The notes under the pieces are model-generated. The model was given only the letters and a program-made list of their open reading frames with translations, was not told the origin of the DNA and made no database searches. Made by a program: the position numbers and the translations under genes. A DNA stretch of 64,000 nt. Source: Burkholderia latens. GTDB lineage: Bacteria; Pseudomonadota; Gammaproteobacteria; Burkholderiales; Burkholderiaceae. Below are positions 9,254-21,070 of this stretch, in pieces; within the stretch, counting starts at the first letter, position 1, and each line of letters opens with the position of its first letter. Location: NCBI RefSeq assembly GCF_902499045.1, contig NZ_CABVPL010000007.1, positions 124,001 through 188,000 of the forward strand, given 5' to 3'.

Positions 9254-12118
9254 TTATTTCGCGATCGATGCGCTCTTCAGGCGGCCGAACGCACCTTCGA
9301 TGAGGGCCTTCTGCTGCTCGTAGTGCTTCGCGTAGTAGCCAACCGCCGGCGAGGCCGAAGCCGGGCGGCCGCTGTATGCCAGCTTCTGCCCTTCCTTCAT
9401 GCCTTCCTTCAGGTGGTGCTCGACGTAGAACCAGGGGCCCTGGTTCTGCGGCTCGTCCTGCACCCAGACCACTTCAGTCGCGTTCTCGTACTTCTTCATT
9501 TCCGCTTCGAACTGCTTGTGCGCGAACGGATACAGCTGCTCGATACGGATGATCGCGACGTCGTTCGCCTTCGCTTCGCGGCGGTGCGCGACGAGGTCGT
9601 AGTACACGCGGCCCGAGCACACCAGCACGCGCTTGACCTTCTTCGCGTCGATGCCGCCGTCGGCCTCGCCCAGCACCGGCTGGAACGAACCCTTCGCGAG
9701 CTCCGACAGGTCCGACACCGCTTCCTTGTGGCGCAGCAGCGACTTCGGCGTCGCGACGATCAGCGGCTTGCGGAACAGGCGGATCATCTGGCGGCGCAGC
9801 AGATGGAAAATCTGCGCCGGCGTCGTCGGCTGGACGACTTGCATGTTGTGGCCCGCGCACAGCTGCAGGAAACGCTCGATACGCGTGGACGAGTGTTCCG
9901 GACCCTGGCCTTCGTAGCCGTGCGGCAGCAGCATCGTGAGACCCGACACGCGGCCCCACTTCACTTCGCCCGACGAGATGAACTGGTCGATCACGACCTG
10001 CGCGCCGTTCACGAAGTCGCCGAACTGCGCTTCCCACAGCACGAGCGTGTTCGGCTCGGCGGTCGAGTAACCGTATTCGAAGCCCAGCACCGCTTCTTCC
10101 GACAGCACCGAGTCGATCACCGTGAACTTCGCCTGACCGTCGGCGATGTTCTGCAGCGGCACGTACGTGCCGTCGTTCCAGCGTTCGCGGTTCTGGTCGT
10201 GCAGCACCGCGTGACGGTGCGTGAACGTGCCGCGGCCCGAGTCCTGGCCCGTCAGGCGCACCGAGTAGCCCGATGCGACGAGCGACGCGAATGCGAGGTG
10301 TTCGGCCATGCCCCAGTCGAGCGGCTGATCGCCGCGCGCCATGTTGCGGCGGTCGTTGATCACGCGCTCGACGAGCGGGTGGACCTTGAAGTTTTCCGGG
10401 ACCGTCGTGATGCGTTCGCCCAGGCGCTTCAGCTCGGCGAGCGGCACGGCCGTGTCGGCTGCGTCCGTCCACTTGCGGTTCAGGAACGGAACCCAGTCGA
10501 CCGCGTACTTGCTCTTGTAGTTCGACAGCACCGGATCGACCGTGTGGTGGCCGTCGTCCATCGCCTTGCGATACGCCTTCACGTAGTTGTCGGCGTCTTC
10601 CGCGGTGATCACGCCCTGTTGCACGAGCTTCTCGGCATACAGCGCGCGGGTGCCCGGGTGCTGCGCGATCTTCTTGTACATCAGCGGCTGCGTGACGGCC
10701 GGCGTGTCCTGCTCGTTGTGGCCCAGCTTGCGGAAGCAGACGATGTCGATCACGACATCCTTGTGGAACTGCATCCGGTAGTCGATCGCGATCTGGATCG
10801 CGAGCACGACGGCTTCCGGATCATCGCCGTTCACGTGCAGCACCGGCGCTTCGATCATCTTGACGACGTCGGTACAGTACAGCGTCGAGCGCGCATCGCG
10901 CGGGTCCGACGTCGTGAAGCCGATCTGGTTGTTGATGACGATGTGCAGCGTGCCGTGCGTGCCGTAACCGCGCGTCTGCGCCAGGTTCAGCGTTTCCATC
11001 ACGACGCCCTGGCCGGCGAAGGCCGCGTCGCCGTGGATCTGCACCGGCAGCACCTGCAGGCCGTCTTCGTCGCCGCGACGGTCCATCCGCGCCTTCGCGG
11101 AACCTTCGACCACCGGGTTCACGATTTCGAGGTGCGACGGGTTGAACGCGAGCGACAGGTGGACCGGGCCGCCTTCCGTCGACACGTCCGACGAGAAGCC
11201 CTTGTGGTACTTCACGTCGCCGGCCGGCAGGTCGTCGACGTGCTTGCCTTCGAATTCGGCGAACAGGTCGGCCGGCATCTTGCCCAGCGTATTGACCAGC
11301 ACGTTCAGACGGCCGCGGTGCGCCATGCCGATGATGATTTCCTGTACGCCGCGCTTGCCCGCGTGCTGGACGACTTCGTCCATCGCCGCGATGAAGCTCT
11401 CGCCGCCTTCGAGCGAGAAGCGCTTCTGGCCGACGTACTTCGTGTGCAGATAGCGTTCGAGGCCTTCGGCTGCCGTCAGGCGATTCAGGATGTGCTTCTT
11501 CTTGTCGGCGGAGAACGACGGCGTCGCGCGAATCGATTCCAGGCGCTCCTGCCACCAGCGCTTCTGCTCCGGGTCGCTGATGTACATGAACTCGGCGCCG
11601 ATCGTGCCGCAGTACGTGTCACGCAAGCCCTTGACGATGTCGCGCAGCGAAGCCTGGTCGAAACCGAAATACAGGTTGCTCGCGCTGTACGTCTGGTCGA
11701 GGTCGCCTTCGGAGAAGTCGTAGAAAGCAGGTTCGAGTTCGGGAATGGCGGGACGTTCGCGACGCTTCAGCGGATCCAGATTGGCCCATTGCGAGCCGAG
11801 GAAGCGGTAGGCGCTGATGAGGGACTGGACGTGGACCTGCTTGCGCGCGGTCGCCAGATTGCTCGTGCTTTCGCGCGGGATGAAGGCATTGGCCTTCGCA
11901 CGCTCGGCAAACGATTCGACGATCGGGAAGTGAGCGACGTCATTGGCGTTCGAACCGTCCGTTGCAGGCACGTTCTGCAGCGCGTCGAAATACTCTCGCC
12001 AGTTCTCCGGCACCGACGCCGGATTGTTGAGGTATGCATCGTACAGTTCTTCAACGTACGAAGCATTGCCGCCGAACAGATAGGAGTTCAGCTGAAACTG
12101 CTTCATTACATCTGACAT
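9254..12118 (-). CDS. odhA: 2-oxoglutarate dehydrogenase E1 component
   Basis: 954 residues, the standard size for the thiamine-diphosphate E1 subunit. The N terminus has the E2-binding-type sequence [20 protein letters not shown]. Typical segments follow: [40 protein letters not shown] (part of the thiamine diphosphate site) and [15 protein letters not shown] near the C terminus. It decarboxylates 2-oxoglutarate in the TCA cycle and succinylates the E2 lipoyl groups. It is the first gene of odhA-odhB-lpd. The ATG is preceded by AAAGGTGAG. Confidence 0.97.
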   Translation of the reverse strand: MSDVMKQFQLNSYLFGGNASYVEELYDAYLNNPASVPENWREYFDALQNVPATDGSNANDVAHFPIVESFAERAKANAFIPRESTSNLATARKQVHVQSLISAYRFLGSQWANLDPLKRRERPAIPELEPAFYDFSEGDLDQTYSASNLYFGFDQASLRDIVKGLRDTYCGTIGAEFMYISDPEQKRWWQERLESIRATPSFSADKKKHILNRLTAAEGLERYLHTKYVGQKRFSLEGGESFIAAMDEVVQHAGKRGVQEIIIGMAHRGRLNVLVNTLGKMPADLFAEFEGKHVDDLPAGDVKYHKGFSSDVSTEGGPVHLSLAFNPSHLEIVNPVVEGSAKARMDRRGDEDGLQVLPVQIHGDAAFAGQGVVMETLNLAQTRGYGTHGTLHIVINNQIGFTTSDPRDARSTLYCTDVVKMIEAPVLHVNGDDPEAVVLAIQIAIDYRMQFHKDVVIDIVCFRKLGHNEQDTPAVTQPLMYKKIAQHPGTRALYAEKLVQQGVITAEDADNYVKAYRKAMDDGHHTVDPVLSNYKSKYAVDWVPFLNRKWTDAADTAVPLAELKRLGERITTVPENFKVHPLVERVINDRRNMARGDQPLDWGMAEHLAFASLVASGYSVRLTGQDSGRGTFTHRHAVLHDQNRERWNDGTYVPLQNIADGQAKFTVIDSVLSEEAVLGFEYGYSTAEPNTLVLWEAQFGDFVNGAQVVIDQFISSGEVKWGRVSGLTMLLPHGYEGQGPEHSSTRIERFLQLCAGHNMQVVQPTTPAQIFHLLRRQMIRLFRKPLIVATPKSLLRHKEAVSDLSELAKGSFQPVLGEADGGIDAKKVKRVLVCSGRVYYDLVAHRREAKANDVAIIRIEQLYPFAHKQFEAEMKKYENATEVVWVQDEPQNQGPWFYVEHHLKEGMKEGQKLAYSGRPASASPAVGYYAKHYEQQKALIEGAFGRLKSASIAK

Positions 12119-12381
12119 TTTACGCTCACCTTTCTTCGAGCTTCTCGAGAAATAGCGGGTTACTCAACCTTCCGCGACACGGCCTGACCGTTTAGCGGAT
12201 TGCGAATCAAGTCTTGCTTGGAAGGACCTAAAACTTGCGTGCGCGCAGCATATCACAGAACCGATACCGAAGTTCACGGCGAGATGCGCGCGAAAGCCCG
12301 CGCGACGGGGTTTTGCCGGATTGCCGCGGACGGCGGGAACAGTGTTTTGCAACCGGCCCGGTTGCACGTCGCGCGAATGCA

Positions 12382-12407
12382 AAAAGGCCGCCCGAAGGCG
12401 GCCTTTT
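12382..12407 (-). terminator. Terminator of typA
   Basis: AAAAGGCCGCC, loop CGAA, GGCGGCCTTTT: an 11-bp stem flanked by A- and T-runs, lying 27 bp after the typA stop on the minus strand. The remaining 260 bp up to odhA hold the odhA leader; no clear sigma-70 promoter was picked out there. Confidence 0.85.
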
Positions 12408-12433
12408 CCGTGATGCGCGGGAACGGTCGATGC

Positions 12434-14260
<1,827 letters not shown>

Positions 14261-14347
14261 AGAAACCTGAAATCGTTGAACGCGCAAACGCGCACGCTCG
14301 TCAGTCACCGGGACACGTGCGCGCGCGTTGCAGCTTGGAAACCGCAA

Positions 14348-14353
14348 ATTATA
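14348..14353 (-). promoter_or_regulatory. Probable -10 box of typA
   Basis: A perfect TATAAT on the minus strand, about 85 bp upstream of the typA start. The -35 region at 16-18 bp is poor (GGCTTT-like). Confidence 0.5.
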
Positions 14354-14530
14354 GCACGTGAGAATGTCGAAAGCCGGACCGCCTCGTTGCAACGCAACAA
14401 GCGCCGGCGCCCCGCCCTCGCCCCGGACCCGCAAGACGCGCCGGCGAACGCACCGCCCGACACCGAAAACCCTATCGCCCGCAAGGTAATCTCGTGACGC
14501 CCAGCACGGCCGGAGCCGTTCGATTAACAT

Positions 14531-14559
14531 TTGCCGCGGCAAGCAATTGTACCTATACT
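14531..14559 (+). promoter_or_regulatory. Promoter of marR and the efflux operon
   Basis: TTGCCG (14531-14536), a 17-bp spacer and TATACT (14554-14559). The expected start site near 14566 lies at the left edge of the inverted-repeat element at 14566-14579. Confidence 0.65.
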
Positions 14560-14565
14560 ACTGCC

Positions 14566-14579
14566 TAGTCAACTATTGC
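14566..14579 (+). promoter_or_regulatory. Candidate MarR operator
   Basis: TAGTCAACTATTGC contains the inverted repeat TAGT-CA-ACTA. Its part CAACTATTGC reappears in inverted orientation at 15082-15091, at the marR/efflux-gene junction. Position just downstream of the promoter fits autorepression. No binding data; inference. Confidence 0.4.
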
Positions 14580-14593
14580 AGCCTCAGGGTTTT

Positions 14594-15088
14594 ATGTCGG
14601 ATTCTCCCTCCCAACCGCCCGTTTCGCCGCTGTCCACGTATCAGATGAACGACAGCGTCGGTTATCTGATGTCGCGCGTGAAGTCGGTGATGACCAACCT
14701 CGTCACCCAACGCACGCAGGAAGAGCTCGGCATCACCGGCACGCAGGCGAGCATGCTGTTCATGATCGCGGTCGGCAGGTGCTCGACGGCCGCCGAACTC
14801 GCGCGGGAGTATGGGATCGATGCGAGCGCGGTCACGCGCCTGCTCGATCGCGTCGAAAAGCGCGGGCTGCTGTCCCGCGTGCGCAGCGTCGAGGACCGGC
14901 GGGTCGTGCGCCTCGAACTGACCGACGAGGGCCGCGCGCTGGCCGAGCGGCTGCCGCCGGTGTTCCGCAGCGTGCTCGACGAGTTGCTGGACGGGTTTAC
15001 GCCGGAAGAAGTCGGTTTTCTGAAGAGCATGCTGCGCCGCATTCTCAGCAACTATTGCGAGAACGCCGGCGGCAGCATCACGCAATAG
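14594..15088 (+). CDS. MarR-family transcriptional regulator of the efflux operon
   Basis: 164 residues from ATG 14594 (an upstream extension lacks a domain). The winged helix-turn-helix covers about residues 45-125: TGTQASMLFMIAVG, AAELAREYGIDASAVTRLLDRVEKRGLL as recognition region, and the wing SVEDRRVVRLELTDEG. It lies directly upstream of an outer-membrane lipoprotein, EmrA-like and EmrB-like gene set on the same strand, the classic place for a repressor relieved by phenolic or drug ligands. Ligand unknown. Confidence 0.88.
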   Translation: MSDSPSQPPVSPLSTYQMNDSVGYLMSRVKSVMTNLVTQRTQEELGITGTQASMLFMIAVGRCSTAAELAREYGIDASAVTRLLDRVEKRGLLSRVRSVEDRRVVRLELTDEGRALAERLPPVFRSVLDELLDGFTPEEVGFLKSMLRRILSNYCENAGGSITQ

Positions 15089-15112
15089 TTGCCATAACAA
15101 TTAGTTTTGACA
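15082..15112 (+). promoter_or_regulatory. Possible second MarR site and -35 element before the efflux genes
   Basis: GCAATAGTTG (15082-15091) is the exact inverse of part of the upstream operator and overlaps the marR stop codon. A perfect TTGACA follows at 15107-15112, but no convincing -10 box stands 16-18 bp beyond it. Confidence 0.35.
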
Positions 15113-15172
15113 GATTAATGTAAGGAAATCCTTGCAGTGTCCATCATTCATTCCGAGTCAGGGAACAGCGCG

Positions 15173-16669
15173 ATGAAATCCTCCCCGTTGTCCGTGCGAG
15201 CCGGGTCGTGCCGCGCTGCCGTCGCCGCCGCGGTTGCCGCGCTGGCGCTGGCAGGCTGCGCAAACTACATCGGTATCAAGAGCGACAAGCAGATCGCTCC
15301 CGCGTCGCAATTCGAAACCGCCCAGAGCCTGCCGGCCCAGGGCGGCCAGTGGCCGACGCTCGACTGGGCGAACCAGTTCGGCGATCCGCAACTGCCGAAG
15401 CTGATCGACGAGGCGCTCCAGGGCAACCCGTCGATCGCGCAGGCGCAGGCGCGCATCGCGAAGGCGTCGTCGTACATCGAATCGTCGCGCTCGAACCTGA
15501 TGCCGAAGGCCGAAGCGAGCTACTCGTGGACGCGCGAGCTGTATTCGTCGAACGCACTGTTCCCGCCGCCATACGGCGGCCAGTGGTACAGCGAGAACAA
15601 CGTGCTCGCGAGCGCGTCGTGGGATCTCGACCTGTGGGGCAAGAATCGCGAACGGCTGCATACCGCGGTGTCGCAGGAAAAGGCCGCCGAAGCCGACATG
15701 CAGCAGGCGCGCATCACGCTCGCGTCGTCGGTCGCCCGCACCTACAACTCGCTCGCGCAGCTGTACGCGCTGCGCGACATCGCGCAACGCGAGATCACCA
15801 ACCGCCAGACGGTCGGCAAGATCACCGACGGCCGCGTGTCGGCCGGTCTCGACACCAACGTCGAACGCCAGACCGCGCGCGGCAACATCGCGACCACGCA
15901 GGCGTCGCTGTCCGACCTCGACGGCCAGATCACGACCGTGCGCTACCAGCTCGCCGCGTTGCTCGGCAAAGGCCCCGACCGTGGGCTGCAGATCGCCGCA
16001 CCGGTGCTGAACCCGACCGGCGACGTCGCGCTGCCCGGCAATCTGCCGGCCGACCTCGTGTCGCGCCGCCCCGACATCGTTGCCGCGCGCTGGCAGGTCG
16101 AAGCCGCGATGCACGACGTGAAGGAAGCGAAGGCGGAGTTCTTCCCGGACGTGAACCTCGCGGCCGGCTTCGGCTTCGATGCGTTCGGCTGGGGCAAATT
16201 CCTGAACTTCGCGAGCCGCCAGGCGCAGTTCGGCCCGGCCATCCACCTGCCGATCTTCGACGCCGGCGCGCTGCGCGCGCAGCTCAAGGGCCGCTATGCG
16301 GACTTCGATCTGTCGGTCGCGAACTACAACCAGACGCTGATCAACGCGCTGAACGACGTCGCCACGCAGGTCGCGTCGATCCGTGCGGTCGATCGCCAGA
16401 TGGACGACGCGCAGCGTGCGCTCGACGCGTCGACGCGCGCATACGACCTCGCCGTGATCCGCTACAAGGCCGGCCTGTCGCCGCAGTTGCAGGTGCTGAC
16501 CGCGGACAGCAACCGCCTCGCTGCCGAGCAGACCGTGACCAACCTGAAGATGCGCCGGCGCGACATGCAGCTCGCGCTGATCAAGGCGCTCGGCGGCGGG
16601 TTCGACGCGACCGGCACGCGGCTCGCCGCGCCCGACGCCGACAAGCAGACCAAACAGGCCGCCAACTGA
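15173..16669 (+). CDS. Outer-membrane efflux lipoprotein (NodT/OprM family)
   Basis: 498 residues from ATG 15173. A GTG at 15137 would add 12 residues in front of the signal peptide and is less likely. The signal peptide ends in the lipobox ALAGC (Cys29). Two homologous TolC-type repeats follow, with the family segments SWDLDLWGKNRERL and LVSRRPDIVAARWQVEAA. The protein forms the trimeric outer-membrane channel of a tripartite pump. It is 84 bp after marR and 52 bp before the membrane-fusion gene, so all four genes probably form one transcript. Confidence 0.93.
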   Translation: MKSSPLSVRAGSCRAAVAAAVAALALAGCANYIGIKSDKQIAPASQFETAQSLPAQGGQWPTLDWANQFGDPQLPKLIDEALQGNPSIAQAQARIAKASSYIESSRSNLMPKAEASYSWTRELYSSNALFPPPYGGQWYSENNVLASASWDLDLWGKNRERLHTAVSQEKAAEADMQQARITLASSVARTYNSLAQLYALRDIAQREITNRQTVGKITDGRVSAGLDTNVERQTARGNIATTQASLSDLDGQITTVRYQLAALLGKGPDRGLQIAAPVLNPTGDVALPGNLPADLVSRRPDIVAARWQVEAAMHDVKEAKAEFFPDVNLAAGFGFDAFGWGKFLNFASRQAQFGPAIHLPIFDAGALRAQLKGRYADFDLSVANYNQTLINALNDVATQVASIRAVDRQMDDAQRALDASTRAYDLAVIRYKAGLSPQLQVLTADSNRLAAEQTVTNLKMRRRDMQLALIKALGGGFDATGTRLAAPDADKQTKQAAN

Positions 16670-16721
16670 TCCGGCGCCACCACTACGCAGATACTCGAAA
16701 TAACGGACGGAGAAAATCGCC

Positions 16722-17939
16722 ATGAGCGACCCTCAACAAAACGCCGCCAGCGCCCAGCCGCAGAACAACGGGAAGCGCAAACGGATGATGACGCTGCTGA
16801 TCGCGGTGATCGTGATCGCGGCCATCGCGTACGGTCTGTACTACTTCCTCGTCGCGCGCTTCCATGAAGAGACCGACGATGCGTACGTGAACGGCAACGT
16901 CGTGCAGATCACGCCGCAGGTCACGGGTACCGTGATCGCCGTGAAGGCCGACGATACGCAGACGGTCAAGGCCGGCGATCCGCTCGTCGTGCTCGACCCG
17001 GCCGATTCGCAGGTCGCGCTGCAGCAGGCCGAAGCGAATCTCGCGCAGACGGTGCGCCAGGTGCGCGGCCTGTTCGTCAACGACGATCAGTACCGCGCGC
17101 AGGTCGCGCTGCGCCAGTCCGATCTGTCGAAGGCGCAGGACGACCTGCGCCGCCGGCTGGCCGTCGCGCAGACGGGCGCCGTGTCGCAGGAAGAAATCTC
17201 CCATGCACGCGACGCCGTGCGCGCCGCGCAAGCGTCGGTCGACGCCGCTCAGCAGCAGCTCGCATCGAACCGCGCACTGACCGCGAACACGACGATCGCA
17301 TCGCACCCGAACGTGTTGGCCGCCGCGGCGAAGGTTCGCGACGCGTACCTCGCGAACGCGCGCAACGTGCTGCCGGCGCCGGTCACCGGCTATGTCGCGA
17401 AGCGCTCGGTGCAGGTCGGCCAGCGCGTGTCGCCGGGCAACCCGCTGATGTCGGTCGTGCCGCTGAATGCCGTGTGGGTCGACGCGAACTTCAAGGAAGT
17501 CCAGCTCAAGCACATGCGCATCGGCCAACCGGTCGAACTGACGGCCGACATCTACGGCTCGTCGGCGGTCTATCACGGCAAGGTCGTCGGCTTCTCGGCC
17601 GGCACGGGGTCGGCGTTCTCGCTGCTGCCGGCGCAGAACGCGACGGGTAACTGGATCAAGGTGGTGCAGCGCCTGCCGGTGCGGATCGAGATCGATCCGA
17701 AGGATCTCGAGAAGCACCCGCTGCGCATCGGCCTGTCGATGCAGGTCGACGTCAATATCAAGGACGAGCGCGGCGAGCAGCTTGCCAACGCACAGAACAC
17801 GGTCTACGAGACCAACGTGTTCGCGAAGTACGGCGACGACGCCGACGCCGAAATCGCGCGCATCATCGCCGAGAACGCTGGCGGCAATGCGCCGGCACCG
17901 GCCGCGGCGAAGCAGGGCAGCGCCGCGAAAATGATGTAA
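16722..17939 (+). CDS. HlyD/EmrA-type membrane fusion protein
   Basis: 405 residues. A short cytoplasmic N terminus (KRKRMM) leads into one transmembrane helix (about residues 24-46), then the split biotinyl-lipoyl-like domain (DAYVNGNVVQITPQVTGTV ... VLPAPVTGYVAKRSVQVGQ) flanking a long alpha-helical hairpin, and a beta-barrel ending in VDVNIKDERGEQL. It bridges the inner-membrane transporter and the outer-membrane channel encoded on either side. The arrangement matches EmrA-type adaptors for DHA2 transporters. Confidence 0.93.
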   Translation: MSDPQQNAASAQPQNNGKRKRMMTLLIAVIVIAAIAYGLYYFLVARFHEETDDAYVNGNVVQITPQVTGTVIAVKADDTQTVKAGDPLVVLDPADSQVALQQAEANLAQTVRQVRGLFVNDDQYRAQVALRQSDLSKAQDDLRRRLAVAQTGAVSQEEISHARDAVRAAQASVDAAQQQLASNRALTANTTIASHPNVLAAAAKVRDAYLANARNVLPAPVTGYVAKRSVQVGQRVSPGNPLMSVVPLNAVWVDANFKEVQLKHMRIGQPVELTADIYGSSAVYHGKVVGFSAGTGSAFSLLPAQNATGNWIKVVQRLPVRIEIDPKDLEKHPLRIGLSMQVDVNIKDERGEQLANAQNTVYETNVFAKYGDDADAEIARIIAENAGGNAPAPAAAKQGSAAKMM

Positions 17940-17967
17940 CCGTTCCGACTTCGGAAAGGCAACCGAC

Positions 17968-19527
17968 ATGGCACAGGCTCCTGTCTCCCACCCGCCCTTG
18001 CAGGGCGGGCAACTCCTGCTCGGGACGGTCGCGGTATCGCTCGCGGTGTTCATGAACGTGCTCGACACGTCCATCGCGAACGTCGCGATCCCGACCATCT
18101 CGGGCGACCTCGGCGTGTCGTCCGACCAGGGCACGTGGGTCATCACGTCGTTCGCGGTCGCGAACGCAATCTCGGTGCCGCTGACCGGCTGGCTGACCGA
18201 CCGTTTCGGGCAAGTCCGCCTGTTCCTCGCGTCGATCATCCTGTTCGTCATCTCGTCGTGGATGTGCGGACTGGCGCCGAGCCTGCCGTTCCTGCTTGCG
18301 TCGCGCGTGCTTCAGGGTGCGGTCGCCGGCCCGATGATTCCGCTGTCGCAAGCGCTTCTGCTGTCGAGCTATCCGCGCGCGAAGGCGCCGATGGCGCTCG
18401 CACTATGGGCGATGACGACGCTCATCGCACCGGTCGCCGGCCCGATCCTCGGCGGCTGGATCTCGGACAACTACTCGTGGCCGTGGATTTTCTACGTGAA
18501 CATCCCGGTCGGCATCGCCGCCGCCGCCGCGACGTGGGTGATCTACCGCAATCGCGAGTCGGCCGTGCGCCGCGCGCCGATCGACGGCGTGGGCCTCGCG
18601 CTGCTGGTCGTCTGGGTCGGCTCGTTGCAGATCATGCTCGACAAGGGCAAGGATCTCGACTGGTTCGCGTCGACGACCATCATCGTGCTCGCGCTGACCG
18701 CCGTCATTGCGTTCGCGTTCTTCGTGATCTGGGAGCTGACCGCCGAGCATCCGGTCGTCGACCTGTCGCTGTTCCGCATACGGAACTTCACCGGCGGCAC
18801 GGTCGCGCTGTCGATCGGATACGGTCTGTACTTCGGCAATCTGGTGCTGTTACCGCTGTGGCTGCAGACGCAAATCGGCTATACCGCGACCGACGCCGGC
18901 CTCGTGATGGCGCCGGTCGGGCTGTTCGCCATCCTGTTGTCGCCACTCACCGGGAAGTATCTGCCGCGCACCGATCCGCGCTTCATCTCGACGGCGTCGT
19001 TCCTGACGTTCGCGCTGTGCTTCTGGATGCGCTCGCGCTACACGACCGGCGTAGACGAGTGGTCGCTGACGCTGCCGACGCTCGTGCAAGGCATCGCGAT
19101 GGCCGGCTTCTTCATCCCGCTCGTGTCGATCACGCTGTCCGGCCTGCCCGGCCACCGCATTCCCGCGGCATCGGGGCTGTCGAACTTCGTGCGGATCATG
19201 TGCGGCGGCATCGGCACGTCGATCTTCCAGACCGCATGGGATCACCGGAACAACTTCCACCACGCGCAGCTGGTGGAGCAGGCCAATCCGTACAATCCGA
19301 CGTTCAACCAGGCCGTCACGCAGATGGGCAACCTCGGGCTGACACGGGACCAGGCACACGGCCTCATCAACAACATGGCCACACAGCAGGCTGCGCAACT
19401 TGGCGTGAACGATCTGTTCTATATCTCGGCGGCGATCTTCGTGCTGCTGATCGGACTGATCTGGATCACGAAGCCGGAACGCGCAGGCGGCGGCGATGCG
19501 GGCGCGGCCGCGTCGGCGGCACACTGA
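17968..19527 (+). CDS. DHA2-family MFS drug transporter (EmrB-like)
   Basis: 519 residues with about 14 predicted membrane helices. Family motifs: LDTSIANVAIPTISGDLG at the end of helix 1, WLTDRFGQVRLF (motif A) and APVAGPILGGWISDNYSW (motif C region). It is a proton-coupled inner-membrane exporter working with the upstream fusion protein and outer-membrane lipoprotein. The substrates cannot be read from sequence; hydrophobic drugs, uncouplers and phenolics are typical for the family. It is the last gene of the operon and ends at a strong terminator. Confidence 0.94.
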   Translation: MAQAPVSHPPLQGGQLLLGTVAVSLAVFMNVLDTSIANVAIPTISGDLGVSSDQGTWVITSFAVANAISVPLTGWLTDRFGQVRLFLASIILFVISSWMCGLAPSLPFLLASRVLQGAVAGPMIPLSQALLLSSYPRAKAPMALALWAMTTLIAPVAGPILGGWISDNYSWPWIFYVNIPVGIAAAAATWVIYRNRESAVRRAPIDGVGLALLVVWVGSLQIMLDKGKDLDWFASTTIIVLALTAVIAFAFFVIWELTAEHPVVDLSLFRIRNFTGGTVALSIGYGLYFGNLVLLPLWLQTQIGYTATDAGLVMAPVGLFAILLSPLTGKYLPRTDPRFISTASFLTFALCFWMRSRYTTGVDEWSLTLPTLVQGIAMAGFFIPLVSITLSGLPGHRIPAASGLSNFVRIMCGGIGTSIFQTAWDHRNNFHHAQLVEQANPYNPTFNQAVTQMGNLGLTRDQAHGLINNMATQQAAQLGVNDLFYISAAIFVLLIGLIWITKPERAGGGDAGAAASAAH

Positions 19528-19555
19528 AGCCTTCGTGCTCGCGCGTGCTCACGCA

Positions 19556-19588
19556 ACAAAAAGCCCGGTCGAGACCGGGCTTTTTTTC
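19556..19588 (+). terminator. Bidirectional terminator between the efflux operon and truB
   Basis: AAAAAGCCCGGTC, two-base loop, GACCGGGC and seven T. The A-run on the left also lets it terminate the minus-strand operon that ends with truB. Confidence 0.92.
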
Positions 19589-19615
19589 GTTTCGACGGCG
19601 CTTGCGCGCCGCCGA

Positions 19616-20548
19616 TCATGCCGCCGTCACGACCAATCGCTCGGGCGCGAGCACGCCGTTGGTCTTGCGAGCGACGCCGAGCAGCCGCTGCGCGTCGTAC
19701 ACGCGCACGCGCTCGCCATCCGCCGCGTCGATCGGATCGAGCGCGGACAGCGGCAAACGCTGGCCGTGCAGGAACCGCTTCGCGCTGGCGTCGTCCAGAC
19801 GCACGAGCGGAAACGTCGACAGCAATGCGTCGACCGGCTGAAGCCACGCGTCGCGCGCCGCTTCGGCAGCGTCGGACAGCGCGTCGAGCGTGACCGCGTG
19901 CTCGAGCGTGAGCGCGCCGACGCCCGTGCGGCGCAGCATCGTCAAGTGCGCGCCGCAACCGAGCGCTTCGCCGAGATCTTCCGCCAGCGTGCGCACGTAC
20001 GTGCCCTTGCTGCAGGTCACGCGAAACGTCACGTCCGGCAGTTCGCAGGCGAGCAGGTCGAGCGCATGGATCGTCACGTTGCGGCCCTCCCGTTCGACGG
20101 CCTGGCCGGCCCGCGCGTATTCGTACAGCGGCTTGCCGTCGCGCTTGAGCGCCGAATACATCGGCGGCACCTGCACGATCTCGCCGGTAAAGCGCGCAAG
20201 TGCGGCTTCGACCGCCGCGCGGTCGCATCCGACGGCGCGCGTGTCGAGCACGTCGCCTTCCGCGTCGCCGGTGGTCGTGCGCACGCCGAGACGCATCGTC
20301 GCTTCGTAGGTCTTGTCCGCTTCCAGCAAGTCCTGCGAGAACTTGGTCGCCTCGCCGAAGCACAGCGGCAACAGCCCCGAGGCCAGCGGGTCGAGCGTAC
20401 CGGTATGGCCGGCCTTCTTCGCAAGCAGCAGGCGCTTCGCGCGAATCAATGCGTCATTGCTCGACAGGCCGACCGGCTTGTCGAGCAGAAGAACACCGTC
20501 CAGCGCGCGTCTTGGCACGCGCGGACGCTGGGAAGCTGCAGTCGTCAT
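19616..20548 (-). CDS. truB: tRNA pseudouridine-55 synthase
   Basis: 310 residues from ATG 20548; the frame stays open further upstream through rbfA but only this start gives the family N terminus RALDGVLLLDKPVGLSSN. The catalytic Asp lies in GHTGTLDPLASGLLPLCFGEATKF. The C-terminal part holds a short PUA-like domain. It makes pseudouridine 55 in the T-loop of tRNAs and acts as a tRNA chaperone. It is the last gene of rimP-nusA-infB-rbfA-truB, 11 bp after rbfA. Confidence 0.96.
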   Translation of the reverse strand: MTTAASQRPRVPRRALDGVLLLDKPVGLSSNDALIRAKRLLLAKKAGHTGTLDPLASGLLPLCFGEATKFSQDLLEADKTYEATMRLGVRTTTGDAEGDVLDTRAVGCDRAAVEAALARFTGEIVQVPPMYSALKRDGKPLYEYARAGQAVEREGRNVTIHALDLLACELPDVTFRVTCSKGTYVRTLAEDLGEALGCGAHLTMLRRTGVGALTLEHAVTLDALSDAAEAARDAWLQPVDALLSTFPLVRLDDASAKRFLHGQRLPLSALDPIDAADGERVRVYDAQRLLGVARKTNGVLAPERLVVTAA

Positions 20549-20559
20549 CGGGCGCGTGC

Positions 20560-20958
20560 TCAATCGTCCTTCGCGGGTGCGTCGGCTTCGTCGTCGTCCT
20601 TCGCGCGCGTCGAGTTGGCTTCCTTGATCAGGCGCGACATTTCCACGGCCTTCTCGATCGTCTGGTCGTAATGGAAATGCAGCGTCGGCACCGTATGGAT
20701 GTGCAGGCGCTTGAACAGCAGGTTGTGCAGGTGCCCCGACGCGTGGTTCAGCGCTTCCTGCGTCTTGTCCGGATCGCCGGTGAGCGCGGTGAAATAGACC
20801 TTCGCGTGCGCGTAGTCCGGCGTCAGTTCGACGCTCTGGATGGTCACGATACCGATGCGCGGATCCTTGACCTCGCGCATGATGAGTTCGGACAGATCGC
20901 GCTGAATCTGGTCGGCGATCTGAACGTTGCGATTGGGGGAAGTACGTTTCCTGGACAT
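20560..20958 (-). CDS. rbfA: Ribosome-binding factor A
   Basis: 132 residues. The start [26 protein letters not shown] and the KH-type core ([19 protein letters not shown] ... [15 protein letters not shown]) are typical. The last 25 residues are an acidic/lysine tail ([13 protein letters not shown]). It binds the 30S subunit near helix 1 of 16S rRNA during late maturation and is needed for cold growth. It sits between infB and truB in the classical operon. Confidence 0.95.
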   Translation of the reverse strand: MSRKRTSPNRNVQIADQIQRDLSELIMREVKDPRIGIVTIQSVELTPDYAHAKVYFTALTGDPDKTQEALNHASGHLHNLLFKRLHIHTVPTLHFHYDQTIEKAVEMSRLIKEANSTRAKDDDEADAPAKDD

Positions 20959-21070
20959 GATCGATCCGTGATCCGTTTATCAGGATGAAGCGGCGCGCGT
21001 CGAGCACGCCACCATGAAAATGGGCGGGACAGGCCCAAGCCTGCCCCGCCCAAGAGCCGATACGCGACGA

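Noticed and set aside
9131-12115. 994-residue open frame on the plus strand opposite odhA
   Set aside because: GC-rich codon shadow of odhA; composition is Arg/His/Val-rich with no domain, and the minus strand is clearly coding.
19616-21007. Apparent fused frame spanning rbfA region and truB
   Set aside because: The truB frame happens to stay open upstream; only the part from 20548 has TruB homology and rbfA is coded in another frame.
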